Assembly (NCBI RefSeq): GCF_038446665.1
Contig: NZ_CP151802.1
Coordinates: 806,001 to 870,000 of the forward strand
Direction: 5' to 3'
From: Lysobacter sp. FW306-1B-D06B
GTDB lineage: Bacteria > Pseudomonadota > Gammaproteobacteria > Xanthomonadales > Xanthomonadaceae
Length of the DNA: 64,000 bases
Part shown: positions 49,832-60,506 of the stretch, piece after piece
Layout of the letters: each line of letters starts with the position of its first letter
How positions within the stretch are numbered: position 1 is the first letter of the stretch
Translations under genes and position numbers: made by a program
Notes under the pieces: generated by a model
Databases searched by the model: none
Told to the model about the DNA's origin: nothing
Seen by the model: the letters and a program-made list of their open reading frames with translations, nothing else

Positions 49832-52800
49832 TGACGCAGGACTCCGAGCAGCTGGTCGGTGACGACCGGCTTGGCCAGGTAGTCGGAGGCACCGGCCTCC
49901 AGGCACTTTTCACGATCGCCCTTCATGGCCTTGGCGGTGAGCGCGACGATGGGCAGCGTGCGGCGATCGCCGCGCGTGCGGATCTCGCGCATCGTGTCGT
50001 AGCCGTCCATGCCGGGCATCATGATGTCCATCAGCACCAGGTCGAGCTCGGGCATGTCGCCGACCTTGGTGATCGCGTCGCGGCCGTTGCCGGCGGTGTG
50101 CACGTGCATGCCGTGGCGCTCGAGCACGCTGGACAGCGCGAAGATGTTGCGCACGTCGTCGTCCACCACCAGCACGTTCTTGCCGCGCAGGCCGTCGTCG
50201 GATTCGTGCAGGCTGCGCACCATGCGCTGCTTGGCCGCGGGCAGGTCGCCGATCACGCGGTGCAGGAACAACGCCGTCTCGTCGAGCAGGCGCTCGGGCG
50301 ATTCCACGCCCTTGAGCACCACGCTGCGCGCCACGCGGCGCAGGCGATCGCTCTCGTCCGCGCTGAGGTCCTTGCCGGTGAACACCACGATCGGAACGCG
50401 CTTCAATGCATTGTCCGCATGGATCCGGTCGAGCAGGTCGAAGCCGCTCATGTCGGGAAGGCGCAGGTCGAGCACCGCGCAGTCGTACTTGCCGTCGCGC
50501 AGCGCCGCCAGCGCTTCCTCGCCGGAACCGACGGTGTCGATCACGATGTCGTCGTGGCGCAGCAGCTCGACGATGCTCATCTGCTCGTTGGCATCGTCCT
50601 CCACCACCAGCAGGCGCTTCACGCGCGGCGTGGCGTATTCCTTGATGCGCTCAAGCGCCTCGCCGATGGTTTCCGAGGTGGACGGCTTGGCGAGGTAGGA
50701 GAACGCGCCGCGCTCGATGCTGTGGTGGCGGCTCTCCTCCACCGTGACGATCTGCACCGGGATGTGCCGCGTCGCCGCGTCCTGCTTCAGTCGCGCCAGC
50801 ACTGTCCAGCCGAGCATGTCCGGCAGGAAGATGTCGAGCGTGATGGCGGTGGGGCGGTATTCGCGCACCAGTCGCAGCGCTTCGTCGCCGCGATTGGCGT
50901 GCAGCACCTGGAAGCCGCGCGAGCGCGCCAGGTCGCGCAGCACGGAGGCGTAGTGCGTGTCGTCCTCGACGATCAGCAAGGTCGGCACTTCCGCCATCAG
51001 CACGTCGCGGTCGTCGTCGATCCGCTCGGCCGCGGGTGCATCCACGCCGGCCACGTGTTCGGCCGGCACCGGCACTTCCACGCGCACGCGGCTGGACATG
51101 CGCGTGGCATCGCGCGCGGCATCGCGGGCGTCGCCGCTGCCGACGTAGTTGAGCGGCAGGTACAGCGTGAACGTGCTGCCTTCGCCTTCCACGCTGTGCA
51201 GCTTGAGCTCGCCGCCGAGCAGGCCCGCGATCTCGCGGCTGATCGCCAGCCCCAGGCCCGTGCCACCGTACTTGCGCGCAGTGCCTGCGTCGGCCTGCTG
51301 GAAGGCCTCGAACACGATGCGCTGCTTGTCCGGCGAGATGCCGATGCCGGTGTCGGTGACCTCGATGGCGACCACCACCGGCGCACGCGACAGCACCGGG
51401 TGCTCGTCGTTCCAGCCGCGCGTGACCGGACGCGCGCTCAGTCGCACGCTGCCGTGCTCGGTGAACTTGAACGCATTCGACAGCAGGTTCTTGAGGATCT
51501 GCTGCAGGCGCTTGGGGTCCGAACGCAGCGTCGGTCCCAGTTCCTTGGCCATCTCCACGACGAAATCGAGCTTGCGCCGCTCGGCCTCGTGGCGGAATCC
51601 GCGCTCCAGGTTCTCGCGCAGGTGCGCGAAGCTAATGGCTTCGATGTCGATGGTCACCGTGCCGGATTCGATCTTCGACAGGTCCAGGATGTCGCTGATC
51701 AGGTGCAGCAGGTCGGTGCCGGCGGCGTGGATGGTGCGGCCGAACTCGACCTGGCGCTCGCTCAGGTTGTCTTCCGGATTCTCCGCCAGCTGCTGGCTCA
51801 GGATCAGGATGCTGTTGAGCGGTGTACGCAGCTCGTGCGACATGTTGGCCAGGAACTCGGACTTGTAGCGCGAGGTCTGCGCCAGCTCGGCCGCCTTCTC
51901 TTCCAGCGCGCGACGGGCATGCTCGATCTGCAGGTTCTTCTGCTCCACCTCGGACTTCTGCGCGGCCAGCAGCGAGGCCTTGAGCGCGATTTCCTCGTTG
52001 GTCTGCTGCAACTCGTTCTGCTGCGTCTGCAGTTCACCGGCCAGCTGCTGCGACTGCGACAGCAGGCGCTCGGTGCGCATCGTCGCTTCGATCGTGTTGA
52101 GCACGATGCCGATGCTGCCGGAGAGCTGTTCGAGGAACGCGCGCTGGGAAGGCGTGAACTCGTGCAGCGTCGCCAGTTCGATCACCGCCTTCACCTGGTC
52201 CTCGAACAGCACCGGCAGCACGATCACGCTGCGCGGCGTGGCTTCGATCAGACCCGACTGGATGCGCACGCGCTGCGCGTCGTCGTCGATGCCGTGGATG
52301 TCCTCCAGCAGGATCAGGCGCGCCTCGGCGGCGCATTGGCCGATCAGGCCTTCGCCGAACGCGAGTGTGCGACTGACCGCGGGCGAGGTGTCGGCGTAAC
52401 CGGCCAGCTGGCGCAGACGCGGCGATTCGCCATCGCCTTCTTCGACGATGTACATCAGGCCCTGTTGTGCGTCGACCAGCGGCGCCAGTTCCGACAACAG
52501 CATCTGCCCGAGCGTGAGCAGGTCGCGCTGGCCCTGCATCATCGAGGAGAACTTGGCGAGGTTGGTCTTCAGCCAGTCCTGCTCGCGGTTCGACTCGGTC
52601 GTCGCGCGCAGGTTGGCGATCATCGCGTTGATGTTGTCCTTCAGGTCCGACACTTCGCCGCGCACGTCCACCTGGATCGAACGCGTGAGGTCGCCCTGCG
52701 TCACCGCGGTCGCCACTTCGGCGATCGCGCGCACCTGGTTGGTCAGGTTCGCGGCGAGCTGGTTCACGTTGGCGGTGAGGTCCTTCCAGATGCCGGCCGT

Positions 52801-55353
52801 GCCCGGCACCTTGGCTTGGCCGCCCAGACGGCCTTCCACGCCGACCTCGCGCGCGACCGTGGTCACCTGGTCGGCGAAGATCGCCAGCGTGTTGGTCATG
52901 TTGTTGATGGTGTCGGCTAGTTCGGCGACTTCGCCCTTGGCCTCCACCGTCAGCTTGCGGTGCAGGTCGCCGTTCGCCACCGCCGTCACCACCGCCGCGA
53001 TGCCGCGCACCTGCGTGGTGAGGTTGGACGCCATCGAGTTGACGTTGTCGGTGAGGTCCTTCCACGTACCGGCCACGCCGGGCACGCGCGCCTGGCCGCC
53101 GAGCTTGCCTTCGGTGCCGACTTCGCGCGCCACGCGCGTGACTTCCGCGGCGAAGCCGTTGAGCTGGTCCACCATCGTGTTGAGCGTTTCCTTCAGCTGA
53201 AGGATTTCGCCCTCCGCGCCGACCGCGATCTTGCGCGACAAGTCGCCCTTCGCCACGGACGTCGCCACTTCGGCGATGTTGCGCACCTGCGTGGTGAGGT
53301 TGGACGCCATCGAGTTGACGTTGTCGGTGAGGTCCTTCCACGCGCCGGTCACGCCCGGCACCTGCGCCTGGCCGCCGAGCTTGCCTTCGGTGCCGACTTC
53401 GCGCGCCACGCGCGTGACTTCCGCGGCGAAGCCGTTGAGCTGGTCCACCATCGTGTTGATGGTTTCCTTCAGCTGGAGGATTTCGCCCTTCACGTCCACC
53501 GCGATCTTGCGCGAGAGGTCGCCCTTCGCCACCGCTGTCGTCACTTCGGCGATGTTGCGCACCTGCGCGGTGAGGTTGGACGCCATCGAGTTGACGTTGT
53601 CGGTGAGGTCCTTCCACGTGCCTGCGACGCCCGGCACCTGCGCCTGGCCGCCGAGCTTGCCTTCGGTGCCCACTTCGCGCGCCACACGCGTGACTTCCGC
53701 GGCGAAGCCGTTGAGCTGGTCCACCATCGTGTTGATGGTTTCCTTCAGCTGGAGGATTTCGCCCTTCACGTCCACGGTGATCTTGCGCGAGAGGTCGCCC
53801 TTCGCCACGGCGGTGGTCACCTCGGCGATGTTTCGCACCTGCGAGGTGAGGTTGGAGGCCATCGCGTTGACCGAGTCGGTCAGGTCCTTCCACGTACCGG
53901 CGACGCCCGGCACGACGGCCTGGCCGCCCAGTCGGCCTTCGGTGCCCACTTCGCGCGCCACGCGCGTGACTTCCGAGGAGAAGCCGTTGAGCTGGTCCAC
54001 CATCGTGTTGATGGTGTCCTTCAGTTCCAGGATTTCGCCGCGCACGTCCACGGTGATCTTGCGCGAGAGGTCGCCCTTCGCCACCGCCGTGGTCACTTCG
54101 GCGATGTTGCGCACCTGCAGCGTCAGGTTCGACGCCATCGAGTTCACGTGGTCCGTGAGGTCCTTCCACGTGCCGGCGACGTCGGGTACCTGCGCCTGAC
54201 CGCCGAGCTTGCCTTCGGTGCCCACTTCGCGCGCCACGCGCGTGACTTCGGAGGAGAAGCCGTTGAGCTGGTCGACCATCGTGTTGATGGTGTTCTTCAG
54301 CTCCAGCATTTCGCCGCGCACGTCCACGGTGATCTTGCGCGAGAGATCGCCCTTCGCCACGGCAGTCGTCACCTCGGCGATGTTGCGCACCTGCGAGGTG
54401 AGGTTGGACGCCATCGCGTTGACGGAGTCGGTCAGATCCTTCCATGTGCCGGCCACGCCGGGCACGATCGCCTGGCCGCCCAGTCGCCCTTCGGTACCGA
54501 CTTCGCGCGCCACGCGCGTCACTTCCGAAGCGAAGCCGCGCAGCTGGTCCACCATCGTGTTGATGGCTTCCTTCAGCTGCTGGATTTCGCCGCGCACGTC
54601 CACGGTGATCTTGCGCGAGAGGTCGCCGTTGGCGACCGCGATGGTCACGTCGGCGATGTTGCGCACCTGCGCGGTCAGGTTGGAGGCCATCTGGTTGACC
54701 GAGTCGGTCAGGTCCTTCCACACGCCCGACACGCCTTTCACCTTCGCCTGGCCGCCGAGCTTGCCTTCGGTGCCCACCTCGCGGGCCACGCGCGTGACCT
54801 CGGAGCTGAACTCGCCCATCTGCTCGATCATGCGGTTGACGATGTTCGCCGAGCGCAGGAATTCGCCCTTCAGCGGGCGGCCGTCGGCCTCCAGCGGCAC
54901 GGTGCGGGTGAGGTCGCCCTTGGCGACGCCGGCCATCGCCTCGCCCATCGCCTCGACCGGGCGGACCAGGTCGTCGATCAGCGCGTTGACCGATTCCTCC
55001 ATGCCCGACCACTGACCTTCGCGGTTGGCCGGGTTGATGCGCTGGCGCGTCTGGCCTTCGCGGCCGACGGCTTCGCCCACGCGAGCCAGCTCGGCGGCGA
55101 GGCGACGGTTATGGCTGACGATCTCGTTGAGGATCTGCGCGAGCTGGCCTTCCTGTCCTTGCCAGTTGAGCGGCAGGCGCACGGAGAAGTCGCCGGCGCG
55201 CACGGCGTCCATGGCTTCGATGATGATGTCCAGCGGCTCGCGCGGGGCCTCGGCCCCTGCACGCCGCTTCGCTGCCGTTGCTACGGCTTTCGCAGGCGAT
55301 GGCGTCGCCTTGCGCGCCGATTGCGAACGGCGCGACTTGGTTTCCGTGCTCAC
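49816..55353 (-). CDS. Giant cytoplasmic poly-HAMP hybrid histidine kinase
   Basis: The 1845-residue protein has no membrane segment. Order: basic Ala/Lys N-terminus (1-40), two HAMP-like blocks (about 41-92 and 117-180), eight tandem 92-residue repeats (181-916), a GAF domain (about 935-1090), a Gln/Glu coiled coil (1095-1160), HisKA with His1173 ([16 protein letters not shown]), ATPase domain (N-box [31 protein letters not shown]) and three receivers with Asp1507, Asp1629 and Asp1776. No output domain for DNA binding is present. Alternating HAMP repeats of about 90 residues are the hallmark of group III (Nik1-type) osmosensing kinases of fungi and their bacterial relatives. Start is a GTG with GGGGGA upstream. 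Signal is unknown; cytoplasmic or envelope stress is inferred. Confidence 0.93.
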   Translation of the reverse strand: MSTETKSRRSQSARKATPSPAKAVATAAKRRAGAEAPREPLDIIIEAMDAVRAGDFSVRLPLNWQGQEGQLAQILNEIVSHNRRLAAELARVGEAVGREGQTRQRINPANREGQWSGMEESVNALIDDLVRPVEAMGEAMAGVAKGDLTRTVPLEADGRPLKGEFLRSANIVNRMIEQMGEFSSEVTRVAREVGTEGKLGGQAKVKGVSGVWKDLTDSVNQMASNLTAQVRNIADVTIAVANGDLSRKITVDVRGEIQQLKEAINTMVDQLRGFASEVTRVAREVGTEGRLGGQAIVPGVAGTWKDLTDSVNAMASNLTSQVRNIAEVTTAVAKGDLSRKITVDVRGEMLELKNTINTMVDQLNGFSSEVTRVAREVGTEGKLGGQAQVPDVAGTWKDLTDHVNSMASNLTLQVRNIAEVTTAVAKGDLSRKITVDVRGEILELKDTINTMVDQLNGFSSEVTRVAREVGTEGRLGGQAVVPGVAGTWKDLTDSVNAMASNLTSQVRNIAEVTTAVAKGDLSRKITVDVKGEILQLKETINTMVDQLNGFAAEVTRVAREVGTEGKLGGQAQVPGVAGTWKDLTDNVNSMASNLTAQVRNIAEVTTAVAKGDLSRKIAVDVKGEILQLKETINTMVDQLNGFAAEVTRVAREVGTEGKLGGQAQVPGVTGAWKDLTDNVNSMASNLTTQVRNIAEVATSVAKGDLSRKIAVGAEGEILQLKETLNTMVDQLNGFAAEVTRVAREVGTEGKLGGQARVPGVAGTWKDLTDNVNSMASNLTTQVRGIAAVVTAVANGDLHRKLTVEAKGEVAELADTINNMTNTLAIFADQVTTVAREVGVEGRLGGQAKVPGTAGIWKDLTANVNQLAANLTNQVRAIAEVATAVTQGDLTRSIQVDVRGEVSDLKDNINAMIANLRATTESNREQDWLKTNLAKFSSMMQGQRDLLTLGQMLLSELAPLVDAQQGLMYIVEEGDGESPRLRQLAGYADTSPAVSRTLAFGEGLIGQCAAEARLILLEDIHGIDDDAQRVRIQSGLIEATPRSVIVLPVLFEDQVKAVIELATLHEFTPSQRAFLEQLSGSIGIVLNTIEATMRTERLLSQSQQLAGELQTQQNELQQTNEEIALKASLLAAQKSEVEQKNLQIEHARRALEEKAAELAQTSRYKSEFLANMSHELRTPLNSILILSQQLAENPEDNLSERQVEFGRTIHAAGTDLLHLISDILDLSKIESGTVTIDIEAISFAHLRENLERGFRHEAERRKLDFVVEMAKELGPTLRSDPKRLQQILKNLLSNAFKFTEHGSVRLSARPVTRGWNDEHPVLSRAPVVVAIEVTDTGIGISPDKQRIVFEAFQQADAGTARKYGGTGLGLAISREIAGLLGGELKLHSVEGEGSTFTLYLPLNYVGSGDARDAARDATRMSSRVRVEVPVPAEHVAGVDAPAAERIDDDRDVLMAEVPTLLIVEDDTHYASVLRDLARSRGFQVLHANRGDEALRLVREYRPTAITLDIFLPDMLGWTVLARLKQDAATRHIPVQIVTVEESRHHSIERGAFSYLAKPSTSETIGEALERIKEYATPRVKRLLVVEDDANEQMSIVELLRHDDIVIDTVGSGEEALAALRDGKYDCAVLDLRLPDMSGFDLLDRIHADNALKRVPIVVFTGKDLSADESDRLRRVARSVVLKGVESPERLLDETALFLHRVIGDLPAAKQRMVRSLHESDDGLRGKNVLVVDDDVRNIFALSSVLERHGMHVHTAGNGRDAITKVGDMPELDLVLMDIMMPGMDGYDTMREIRTRGDRRTLPIVALTAKAMKGDREKCLEAGASDYLAKPVVTDQLLGVLRQWLQR
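52606..54813 (-). repeat. Eight tandem 276-base repeats encoding HAMP units
   Basis: The array covers residues 181-916 of the giant kinase. Each 92-residue unit starts near [13 protein letters not shown] and includes [29 protein letters not shown] and INTMVDQL. Units 2-7 are the most alike, including at DNA level; units 1 and 8 diverge. Such an array can expand, shrink or be mis-assembled. Confidence 0.95.
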
Positions 55354-55426
55354 CCGACATCCCCCATGCCCTGCGGCGTCTTTCGGAAAATCGCCCGAGC
55401 TTATCGCAGCGGCGATGACGGAATGT

Positions 55427-56407
55427 TCACGTTCGTTGGCGGTTCCCGTCGTCGCCGGGGGCTGCGATGGGCGGACTTTGACGGCCTCGCACGCGGCTTT
55501 CGAGCACGGCGTAGCCGGCCATCGCCAGCAGCAGCGGCCCCAGGTAGTAGCAGGCGCGGTAGGCCAGCAACGCGGCCAGCATCTGGGGTTGCGGAACCTC
55601 GTGGCCGAGCAGCGCGATGAAGACCGCCTCCAGCACGCCGATGCCCGCCGGGATGTGGGCGATGGCCGCCGCCACGGCCGCGACCAGCAGCGCGCCGAGC
55701 ACCGCCGTGTAGGTCACGCCCGCCGGCATCAGCACGAACAGCAGTGCCGCCATCAGCGCCCAGTTGGTCGCCGCCAGTCCCAGCTGCAACAGCGCCAGCG
55801 GCACCGAAGGGAGGCGGAAGTGATGACCGCGCACGTGGAAAACGCGCCCGTGCGTGAGGTGGCAGGCGATGAGGTAGGCCGCCACGGTCACGAGCATCGC
55901 GGCGCCGAGCCACGGCAGGTTGGCGCCGCTCACCGGCCAGTGCGGCGGCGGCCGCACGCGTCCGGATGCGAACAGCGCGCCGGCCAGCAGCAGGTAGCCG
56001 ACCCAGTTCGTGCTGACGGTAAAGGCGACGATGCGGCTGATCGTCCCCAGCGCCAGCCCCGCGTGCGAGTACAGCCGGTAGCGGAACCCCGCGCCGCCGA
56101 CGAGCGCGCCGACGTTGAGGCTGAAGGCGTAGGCGACGGTGGAGATCGCCATCACCCGCGGCACCGGCAACGCGTGGTGCGCGTAGCGCCGCGCGGCCAC
56201 GTCGTAGCACGCGTACAGCAGGTAGCTGGCGAGGGTGATCGCGACGGCGAGTGCGAGCGTGCTCGGCGCATACGCCGCCAGCGTCGCGCCCACCTGCGCC
56301 CAGTCGACCGAGCGCGCGTAGCGCAGCAGCAGGAACGCCACCAGCGCCAGGAAGACGAACAGGGCGATGCGTCGCACCCGACGCCAGCGCCGGCGCGAGG
56401 TGCTCAT
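55427..56407 (-). CDS. ybhN: YbhN/UPF0104-family membrane protein
   Basis: The 326-residue protein has about eight membrane helices of the lysylphosphatidylglycerol synthase membrane-domain (YbhN, UPF0104) family: AISTVAYAFSLNVGALVGGA, AIAHIPAGIGVLEAVFIALL and AYRACYYLGPLLLA are typical, including the P-x-G-x-G-x-x-E motif. It lacks a synthetase domain. Related proteins are proposed lipid flippases or transporters. Its start overlaps the clsB stop (ATGA). E. coli carries the same ybhN-clsB-ybhP set, so a shared role in cardiolipin or phospholipid handling is reasonable. Confidence 0.9.
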   Translation of the reverse strand: MSTSRRRWRRVRRIALFVFLALVAFLLLRYARSVDWAQVGATLAAYAPSTLALAVAITLASYLLYACYDVAARRYAHHALPVPRVMAISTVAYAFSLNVGALVGGAGFRYRLYSHAGLALGTISRIVAFTVSTNWVGYLLLAGALFASGRVRPPPHWPVSGANLPWLGAAMLVTVAAYLIACHLTHGRVFHVRGHHFRLPSVPLALLQLGLAATNWALMAALLFVLMPAGVTYTAVLGALLVAAVAAAIAHIPAGIGVLEAVFIALLGHEVPQPQMLAALLAYRACYYLGPLLLAMAGYAVLESRVRGRQSPPIAAPGDDGNRQRT

Positions 56408-57636
56408 GCGGGCGGTTCCGTGCCTTGTGGCGACGCGTCCTCGGGCGGAGTCACGAGCTTCGTGCGCGGCGTGTGCGCCGGCAGCCAGCCGGCCCAGCTC
56501 GGAAAGCGGCGCAACACATGGAACAGCAACGGACGCGTCAGCGGCTGCCAGAAGCGCCCGCGCGGCACGCCGGCCGGATCCACCGCGCGGCAATGCCGGT
56601 CGATCAGTGCCTGCAGGCGGCCGTGGAGTTCGCGCGCGAAGTCGGCATCGCGGATGAAGACATTGGCTTCCAGGTTGAGCGACAGGCTCAACGGATCCAG
56701 GTTGCTCGATCCCACGGTGCACCATTCCTCGTCGATCACCGCGACCTTGCCGTGGAACGGCCGTTCGCAGTACTCGAAGATGCATACCCCGGCGTCGACC
56801 AGGTGCCGGTACAAGGCGCGCGCCGCCATCAGCGCCAGCGGCGTGTCCGGCTCGCCCTGGAAGATCAGGCGCACCTTCACGCCGCGCCGCGCGGCGTCGC
56901 GCAGGTCGCGCAGGAAGCCGTAGCCGGGGAAGAAGTAGGCATTGGCGATGACGATCTCGCGCCGCGCCTCGCGGAAGGCCTGCCGGTACGCCCATTCGAT
57001 GCTGCGCGAGCGCCGCCCGTTGTCGCGCGGCAGGAAGCACACGTCCGCGCTGCCGGCGGCTTGGCGCGCGTCGGCGGCGCCATCGGGCTGCCAGCGCTCG
57101 CCGGTGCCGCGCGTGACCATCGCCTGGCGCAGGAACGACACCATGTCGGCCACCACCGGCCCTTCGACCTCCACCGCATAGTCCTGCTTCGCGGTCGGCC
57201 CGAAATCGGCCAGGTGGTCGGCCGAGTAGTTGATCCCGCCGACGAACCCGATCGTCTCGTCCACCACCACCAGTTTGCGGTGCATGCGGCGGAAGACGTT
57301 CATGCGGATGCCGAACAGCGTCGGCTGGCGGTCGTACATGCGCAGTTCGACACCGGCGGAGGTGAGCGCCTGCACGAAGTCCTCGGACAGGTCGGGCGAG
57401 CCGAAGGCATCGACGAGGAAGTGCACGCGCACACCGCGTTGCGCCGCCGCGACCAGGCGGTCCTTGAGTTGCAGCCCGACCTTGTCCTCGAACCAGATGA
57501 AGGTTTCCAGCAGCACTTCGCGCTGCGCTGCATCGATCGCCTCGAACACGCGCGCGAAGTAGTCCTCGCCGTTCTCCAGCAGGCGCACGCGATGGCCGCG
57601 GCGCCAGCACGAATCGATGCCCCGCGACCACCTCAC
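56404..57636 (-). CDS. clsB: Cardiolipin synthase B (phospholipase D superfamily)
   Basis: The 410-residue enzyme has two HKD motifs: His119-x-Lys121-x4-Asp126 in HRKLVVVDETIGFVGGINYS and His295-x-Lys297-x4-Asp302 in HGKVAVIDEEWCTVGSSNLD. Length is nearly that of E. coli ClsB (413). It makes cardiolipin, or phosphatidylglycerol derivatives, at the inner membrane. The start is a GTG at 57636 that overlaps the ybhP stop by four bases (GTGA); the open frame extends much further upstream but only as a shadow of ybhP. Confidence 0.92.
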   Translation of the reverse strand: MRWSRGIDSCWRRGHRVRLLENGEDYFARVFEAIDAAQREVLLETFIWFEDKVGLQLKDRLVAAAQRGVRVHFLVDAFGSPDLSEDFVQALTSAGVELRMYDRQPTLFGIRMNVFRRMHRKLVVVDETIGFVGGINYSADHLADFGPTAKQDYAVEVEGPVVADMVSFLRQAMVTRGTGERWQPDGAADARQAAGSADVCFLPRDNGRRSRSIEWAYRQAFREARREIVIANAYFFPGYGFLRDLRDAARRGVKVRLIFQGEPDTPLALMAARALYRHLVDAGVCIFEYCERPFHGKVAVIDEEWCTVGSSNLDPLSLSLNLEANVFIRDADFARELHGRLQALIDRHCRAVDPAGVPRGRFWQPLTRPLLFHVLRRFPSWAGWLPAHTPRTKLVTPPEDASPQGTEPPA

Positions 57637-58373
57637 AGGTCGATCCTCGCCAGCAGAGGTACGTGGTCGGACAGGTGCGACCACGGTTGCGTGGACAGCA
57701 CCTGCGCTTGTGCGACGCGTGCGTTGCGCAGGTAGATGCGGTCCACCGGCAGGGTCGGCCAGCGCGACGGGAAGGTCCGCGCCAGTCGGCCGCGCGTGTG
57801 TTCGAAAGCTTCCACCAGCCCGCAGCGACGCAGCAGCGCATGGCCGCGAACGCGCCAGTCGTTGAAATCGCCGGCGACGACGAGCGGGGCGTCGGCGGGA
57901 ATCTCGTCGGCGACGATGCCGCACAGCAGGCCGATCTGCTTCTGCCGATGCGACTCGCGCAGGCCCAGATGCACGCACACGGTGTGGACCTCGGGGCCTT
58001 CGGGCGCCCGCACGATCGCGTGCAGCAGGCCGCGCTGCTCGTGGCCCTGCACGGAGACGTCGCGGTTCTCGAACGAGGCGATGGGGAATTTCGACATCAG
58101 CGCGTTGCCGTGGTGGCCGTGCGGATACACCGCATTGCGGCCGTACGCGAACTGCGTCCAGAGGGTGTCGGCCAGGAATTCGTACTGCGGTCCTGCGGGC
58201 CACGCGGCGTGGCGCCGTGCGTGATGCGCGTGTTCACCGAGCACCTCCTGCAGGAACACCATGTCGGCGGACACGGCCCGGATCGCCTCGCGCAGTTCGG
58301 GCAGCACGAAGCGCCGGCCGAGCAGGTTGAACCCCATGTGCATGTTGAGGGTGAGGACGTTGATCGAGGCCAT
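57633..58373 (-). CDS. ybhP: Endonuclease/exonuclease/phosphatase-family protein, YbhP-like
   Basis: The 246-residue EEP-fold protein starts MASINVLTLNMHMGFNLLGR. Catalytic signatures are VFLQEVLG (metal Glu), VCVHLGLRESHR, VVAGDFNDWRV (Asp-x-Asn) and LSDHVPLLARIDL (Ser-Asp-His). In E. coli ybhP is the partner of clsB, and these proteins may be phosphodiesterases acting on lipids or headgroups rather than DNA; that is inferred. It is the first gene of ybhP-clsB-ybhN, all overlapping by four bases. CACAAT near 58402-58407 may be the -10 box. Confidence 0.9.
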   Translation of the reverse strand: MASINVLTLNMHMGFNLLGRRFVLPELREAIRAVSADMVFLQEVLGEHAHHARRHAAWPAGPQYEFLADTLWTQFAYGRNAVYPHGHHGNALMSKFPIASFENRDVSVQGHEQRGLLHAIVRAPEGPEVHTVCVHLGLRESHRQKQIGLLCGIVADEIPADAPLVVAGDFNDWRVRGHALLRRCGLVEAFEHTRGRLARTFPSRWPTLPVDRIYLRNARVAQAQVLSTQPWSHLSDHVPLLARIDL

Positions 58374-58467
58374 GCAGTACCGCGACGTGGGACAGGCCGG
58401 CATTGTGCCGACGGCTACCGCGATGCCGCGTGAGGAGCGGCCGTGACGTGCGCGTGTTCGGCGCGCC

Positions 58468-59094
58468 TCAGCGCCAGCGTGGGACGCCCGTAACGCCGTG
58501 CTCGTGCAGGAGCGCCCGCAGCGTGGCGGGGCCTTCGAATCGGCGTGCGTGGATTCCCAGCGCGCCCGCCGCCGCGACATTGCGCGAGGAGTCGTCGACG
58601 AACAGCGCCTCGTGGGCGGCCACGCCCGCCAGGGCGAGTGCGGCGTGGAAGATCGCCGCGTCGGGCTTGGCCGTGCCGAGCGCGCTCGAGTTGGCGACGC
58701 CGTGGAAGAAGGGGGTGAGGCCCAATGCGGCCAGATCCTGCGGGAGGCGTGAGGTCGCATTGGTGACCAGCACGACGCGAAGCCGGGTGCGCACGGAGTC
58801 GAGTATCGAGCGGACCTCTTCGTCGATACGGCCCGGCGGCTGCGACCAGCGGCGCATCGCCTGCGCGACATCGGCGTCGGGGAAACGTGCGATGAGGTCG
58901 GCGGCGATGCCCTCGCGCCATGCGCTGTCGTCAACGCGCCCGGTGATCGCAGGGACCAGGCGGGGCGCGGCAAACGCGGCTGCGCGGATCGCACCGTGCG
59001 GCAGCCGGGAGTCGCGTTCGATCACGGCATCGTCCTGCGGCCAATGACGCAGCACGCCGTCGAAGTCGATCAGCAGGGCGGAGCAGTCGGGCAT
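58468..59094 (-). CDS. HAD-superfamily (IA) phosphatase
   Basis: The 208-residue protein has motif I LIDFDGVLRHWP (nucleophile Asp and Asp+2), motif II VVLVTNATS (Thr/Asn), motif III Lys in GTAKPDAAIFH and motif IV LFVDDSSRNVAAA. A helical cap occupies about residues 20-85. These hydrolyse phosphate esters of small metabolites. The substrate is not evident. Start MPDCSALLIDFDG at 59094 puts motif I near the N-terminus as usual. Confidence 0.9.
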   Translation of the reverse strand: MPDCSALLIDFDGVLRHWPQDDAVIERDSRLPHGAIRAAAFAAPRLVPAITGRVDDSAWREGIAADLIARFPDADVAQAMRRWSQPPGRIDEEVRSILDSVRTRLRVVLVTNATSRLPQDLAALGLTPFFHGVANSSALGTAKPDAAIFHAALALAGVAAHEALFVDDSSRNVAAAGALGIHARRFEGPATLRALLHEHGVTGVPRWR

Positions 59095-59219
59095 CGGAAC
59101 CGGGATGGAGGAGAAGGGGCAGGATAAGCGCGGCGCATCGGCGCATGGCCTGTCCGCTCGATCTGGAGCTGCCGCGCGCAATCAGCCGCTGGGCGACGTC
59201 GCTACTGCGCCGGCGTCGA

Positions 59220-60257
59220 TTACAGGCCGCGGGCCAGGGCGAGGGTGATCTCGGCTGCGGGCACGGCACGACAGCCGCTGGTGTTCTGGCCGGCCCACAG
59301 CGGAGAGAAATCCCCTCGTCCTTGCGCCTCTGCTTTGGACCGCAGGGGTGTCACCGCCGCCGCGGCCAGTGGGAACGCGGGTGCGTCCTCGCGCAGGGGG
59401 CCGATCTCGCGCATCAACCGGTTGTAGATGCCGCGCGCGGGGCGACCGGTGAAGACGTTGGTGAGTGCGGTGGCCTCGCCCGCCTGGTCGGTGAGCGCCT
59501 GCCGATGCACGGCGCTGGTCGTGGCTTCCGGACACAGCAGGTAGGCCGTGCCGACCTGTACGCCCGCCGCGCCGAGCGCGCGAGCGGCCGAGACGCCGAC
59601 CGCATCGGCGATACCGCCCGCCGCCAGCACCGGCACGCGCACCGCGCGCACGATCTGCGGCAGCAGCGCGAACGTGCCCGACTGCGCTTGCAGGTCGTCG
59701 GAGAGGAAATGGCCGCGGTGCCCGCCCGCCTCCAGCCCCTGCGCGATGATCGCGTCGACGCCGCGGGCTTCCAGCCAGCGTGCTTCGTCCACCGTGGTGG
59801 CCGAGGAGAAGATCCGGGCGCCGGTCGCACGCACGCGCGCCAGCAACTCCGGCGCCGGCAGGCCGAAGTGGAAGCTGACCACCGCCGGCGGCCGCTCGGC
59901 CAGGACATCGGCCAGTTCATGGCTGAAAGGTGCACGCGCCGGTCCCGCCGGGACCGCATCGGGATCCACGCCGAGTTCGGCGTAGTAAGGCGCGAGCCGC
60001 TCGCGCCATGCGCGTTCGCGCGCGGCGTCCTGTGTGGGCGGGGCATGGCAGAAGAAGTTGATGTTCACCGGGCCTGCGGTGCGTTCGCGAATCGTCGCCA
60101 GCTCGCGCCGCAACGCCTCCGCGCCGAGGGTGGCGGCGGGCAGGGAACCCAGTCCTCCGGCCTGCGTCACTGCGATCGCCAGCGCGCTGTCCTGCACGCC
60201 CGCCATGGGCGCCTGGACGACGGGAACGGAGAGGCCGAGCAGGGTCTGGAGGGTCAT
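59220..60257 (-). CDS. Nitronate monooxygenase (FMN TIM barrel)
   Basis: The 345-residue protein begins MTLQTLLGLSVPVVQAPMAG, the family N-terminus. VNINFFCHAPP, ARGVDAIIAQGLEAGGHRGH (catalytic His in GGHRG) and VPVLAAGGIADAVGV (phosphate-binding loop) are diagnostic. It uses FMN and oxygen to break down nitronates such as propionate-3-nitronate, and may be protective. TACATT lies exactly six bases before the ATG (60264-60269), suggesting a leaderless mRNA. The HAD gene downstream is 125 bases away. Confidence 0.92.
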   Translation of the reverse strand: MTLQTLLGLSVPVVQAPMAGVQDSALAIAVTQAGGLGSLPAATLGAEALRRELATIRERTAGPVNINFFCHAPPTQDAARERAWRERLAPYYAELGVDPDAVPAGPARAPFSHELADVLAERPPAVVSFHFGLPAPELLARVRATGARIFSSATTVDEARWLEARGVDAIIAQGLEAGGHRGHFLSDDLQAQSGTFALLPQIVRAVRVPVLAAGGIADAVGVSAARALGAAGVQVGTAYLLCPEATTSAVHRQALTDQAGEATALTNVFTGRPARGIYNRLMREIGPLREDAPAFPLAAAAVTPLRSKAEAQGRGDFSPLWAGQNTSGCRAVPAAEITLALARGL

Positions 60258-60506
60258 GGGGCTAATGTAGGTTGCCGCTTTCGGCGGTTGAATCGGGGAA
60301 TCGGGCGGTTGTGTGTCCGAAGCCGGCAGCAGGTGCTGTCAGGGTTGCTCCGACGGGGGCTTCTGTTTTTCCTGACAAGCCTTCTGGCGGGGACCGGCTC
60401 AAACTGAACAGGCCCCGGCGTCGAGGCCGACGCCCATCCCCTCGGAACTTCCCCTTCCGAATACCCATCGGCTGCTTCCCGGCGCCGGGGCAAGAATCCA
60501 GCCCGA

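Noticed and set aside
49786..52920. A long plus-strand frame opposite the giant kinase
   Set aside because: It has periodic low-complexity His/Val/Arg content that mirrors the repeats of the sense gene.
52606..54813. Tandem repeats as a CRISPR array or non-coding satellite
   Set aside because: The period is 276 bases with no unique spacers, and it stays in frame as HAMP units of the kinase.
57637..58203. Upstream extension of clsB through ybhP
   Set aside because: It is the shadow frame of ybhP; the GTG at 57636 with GTGA overlap matches the ClsB length.
60258..60506. A small RNA or gene in the gap beside the nitronate monooxygenase
   Set aside because: There is a T-rich patch near 60363 and a weak 6-bp dyad (GTCAGG/CCTGAC), but no consistent stem, promoter or open frame.
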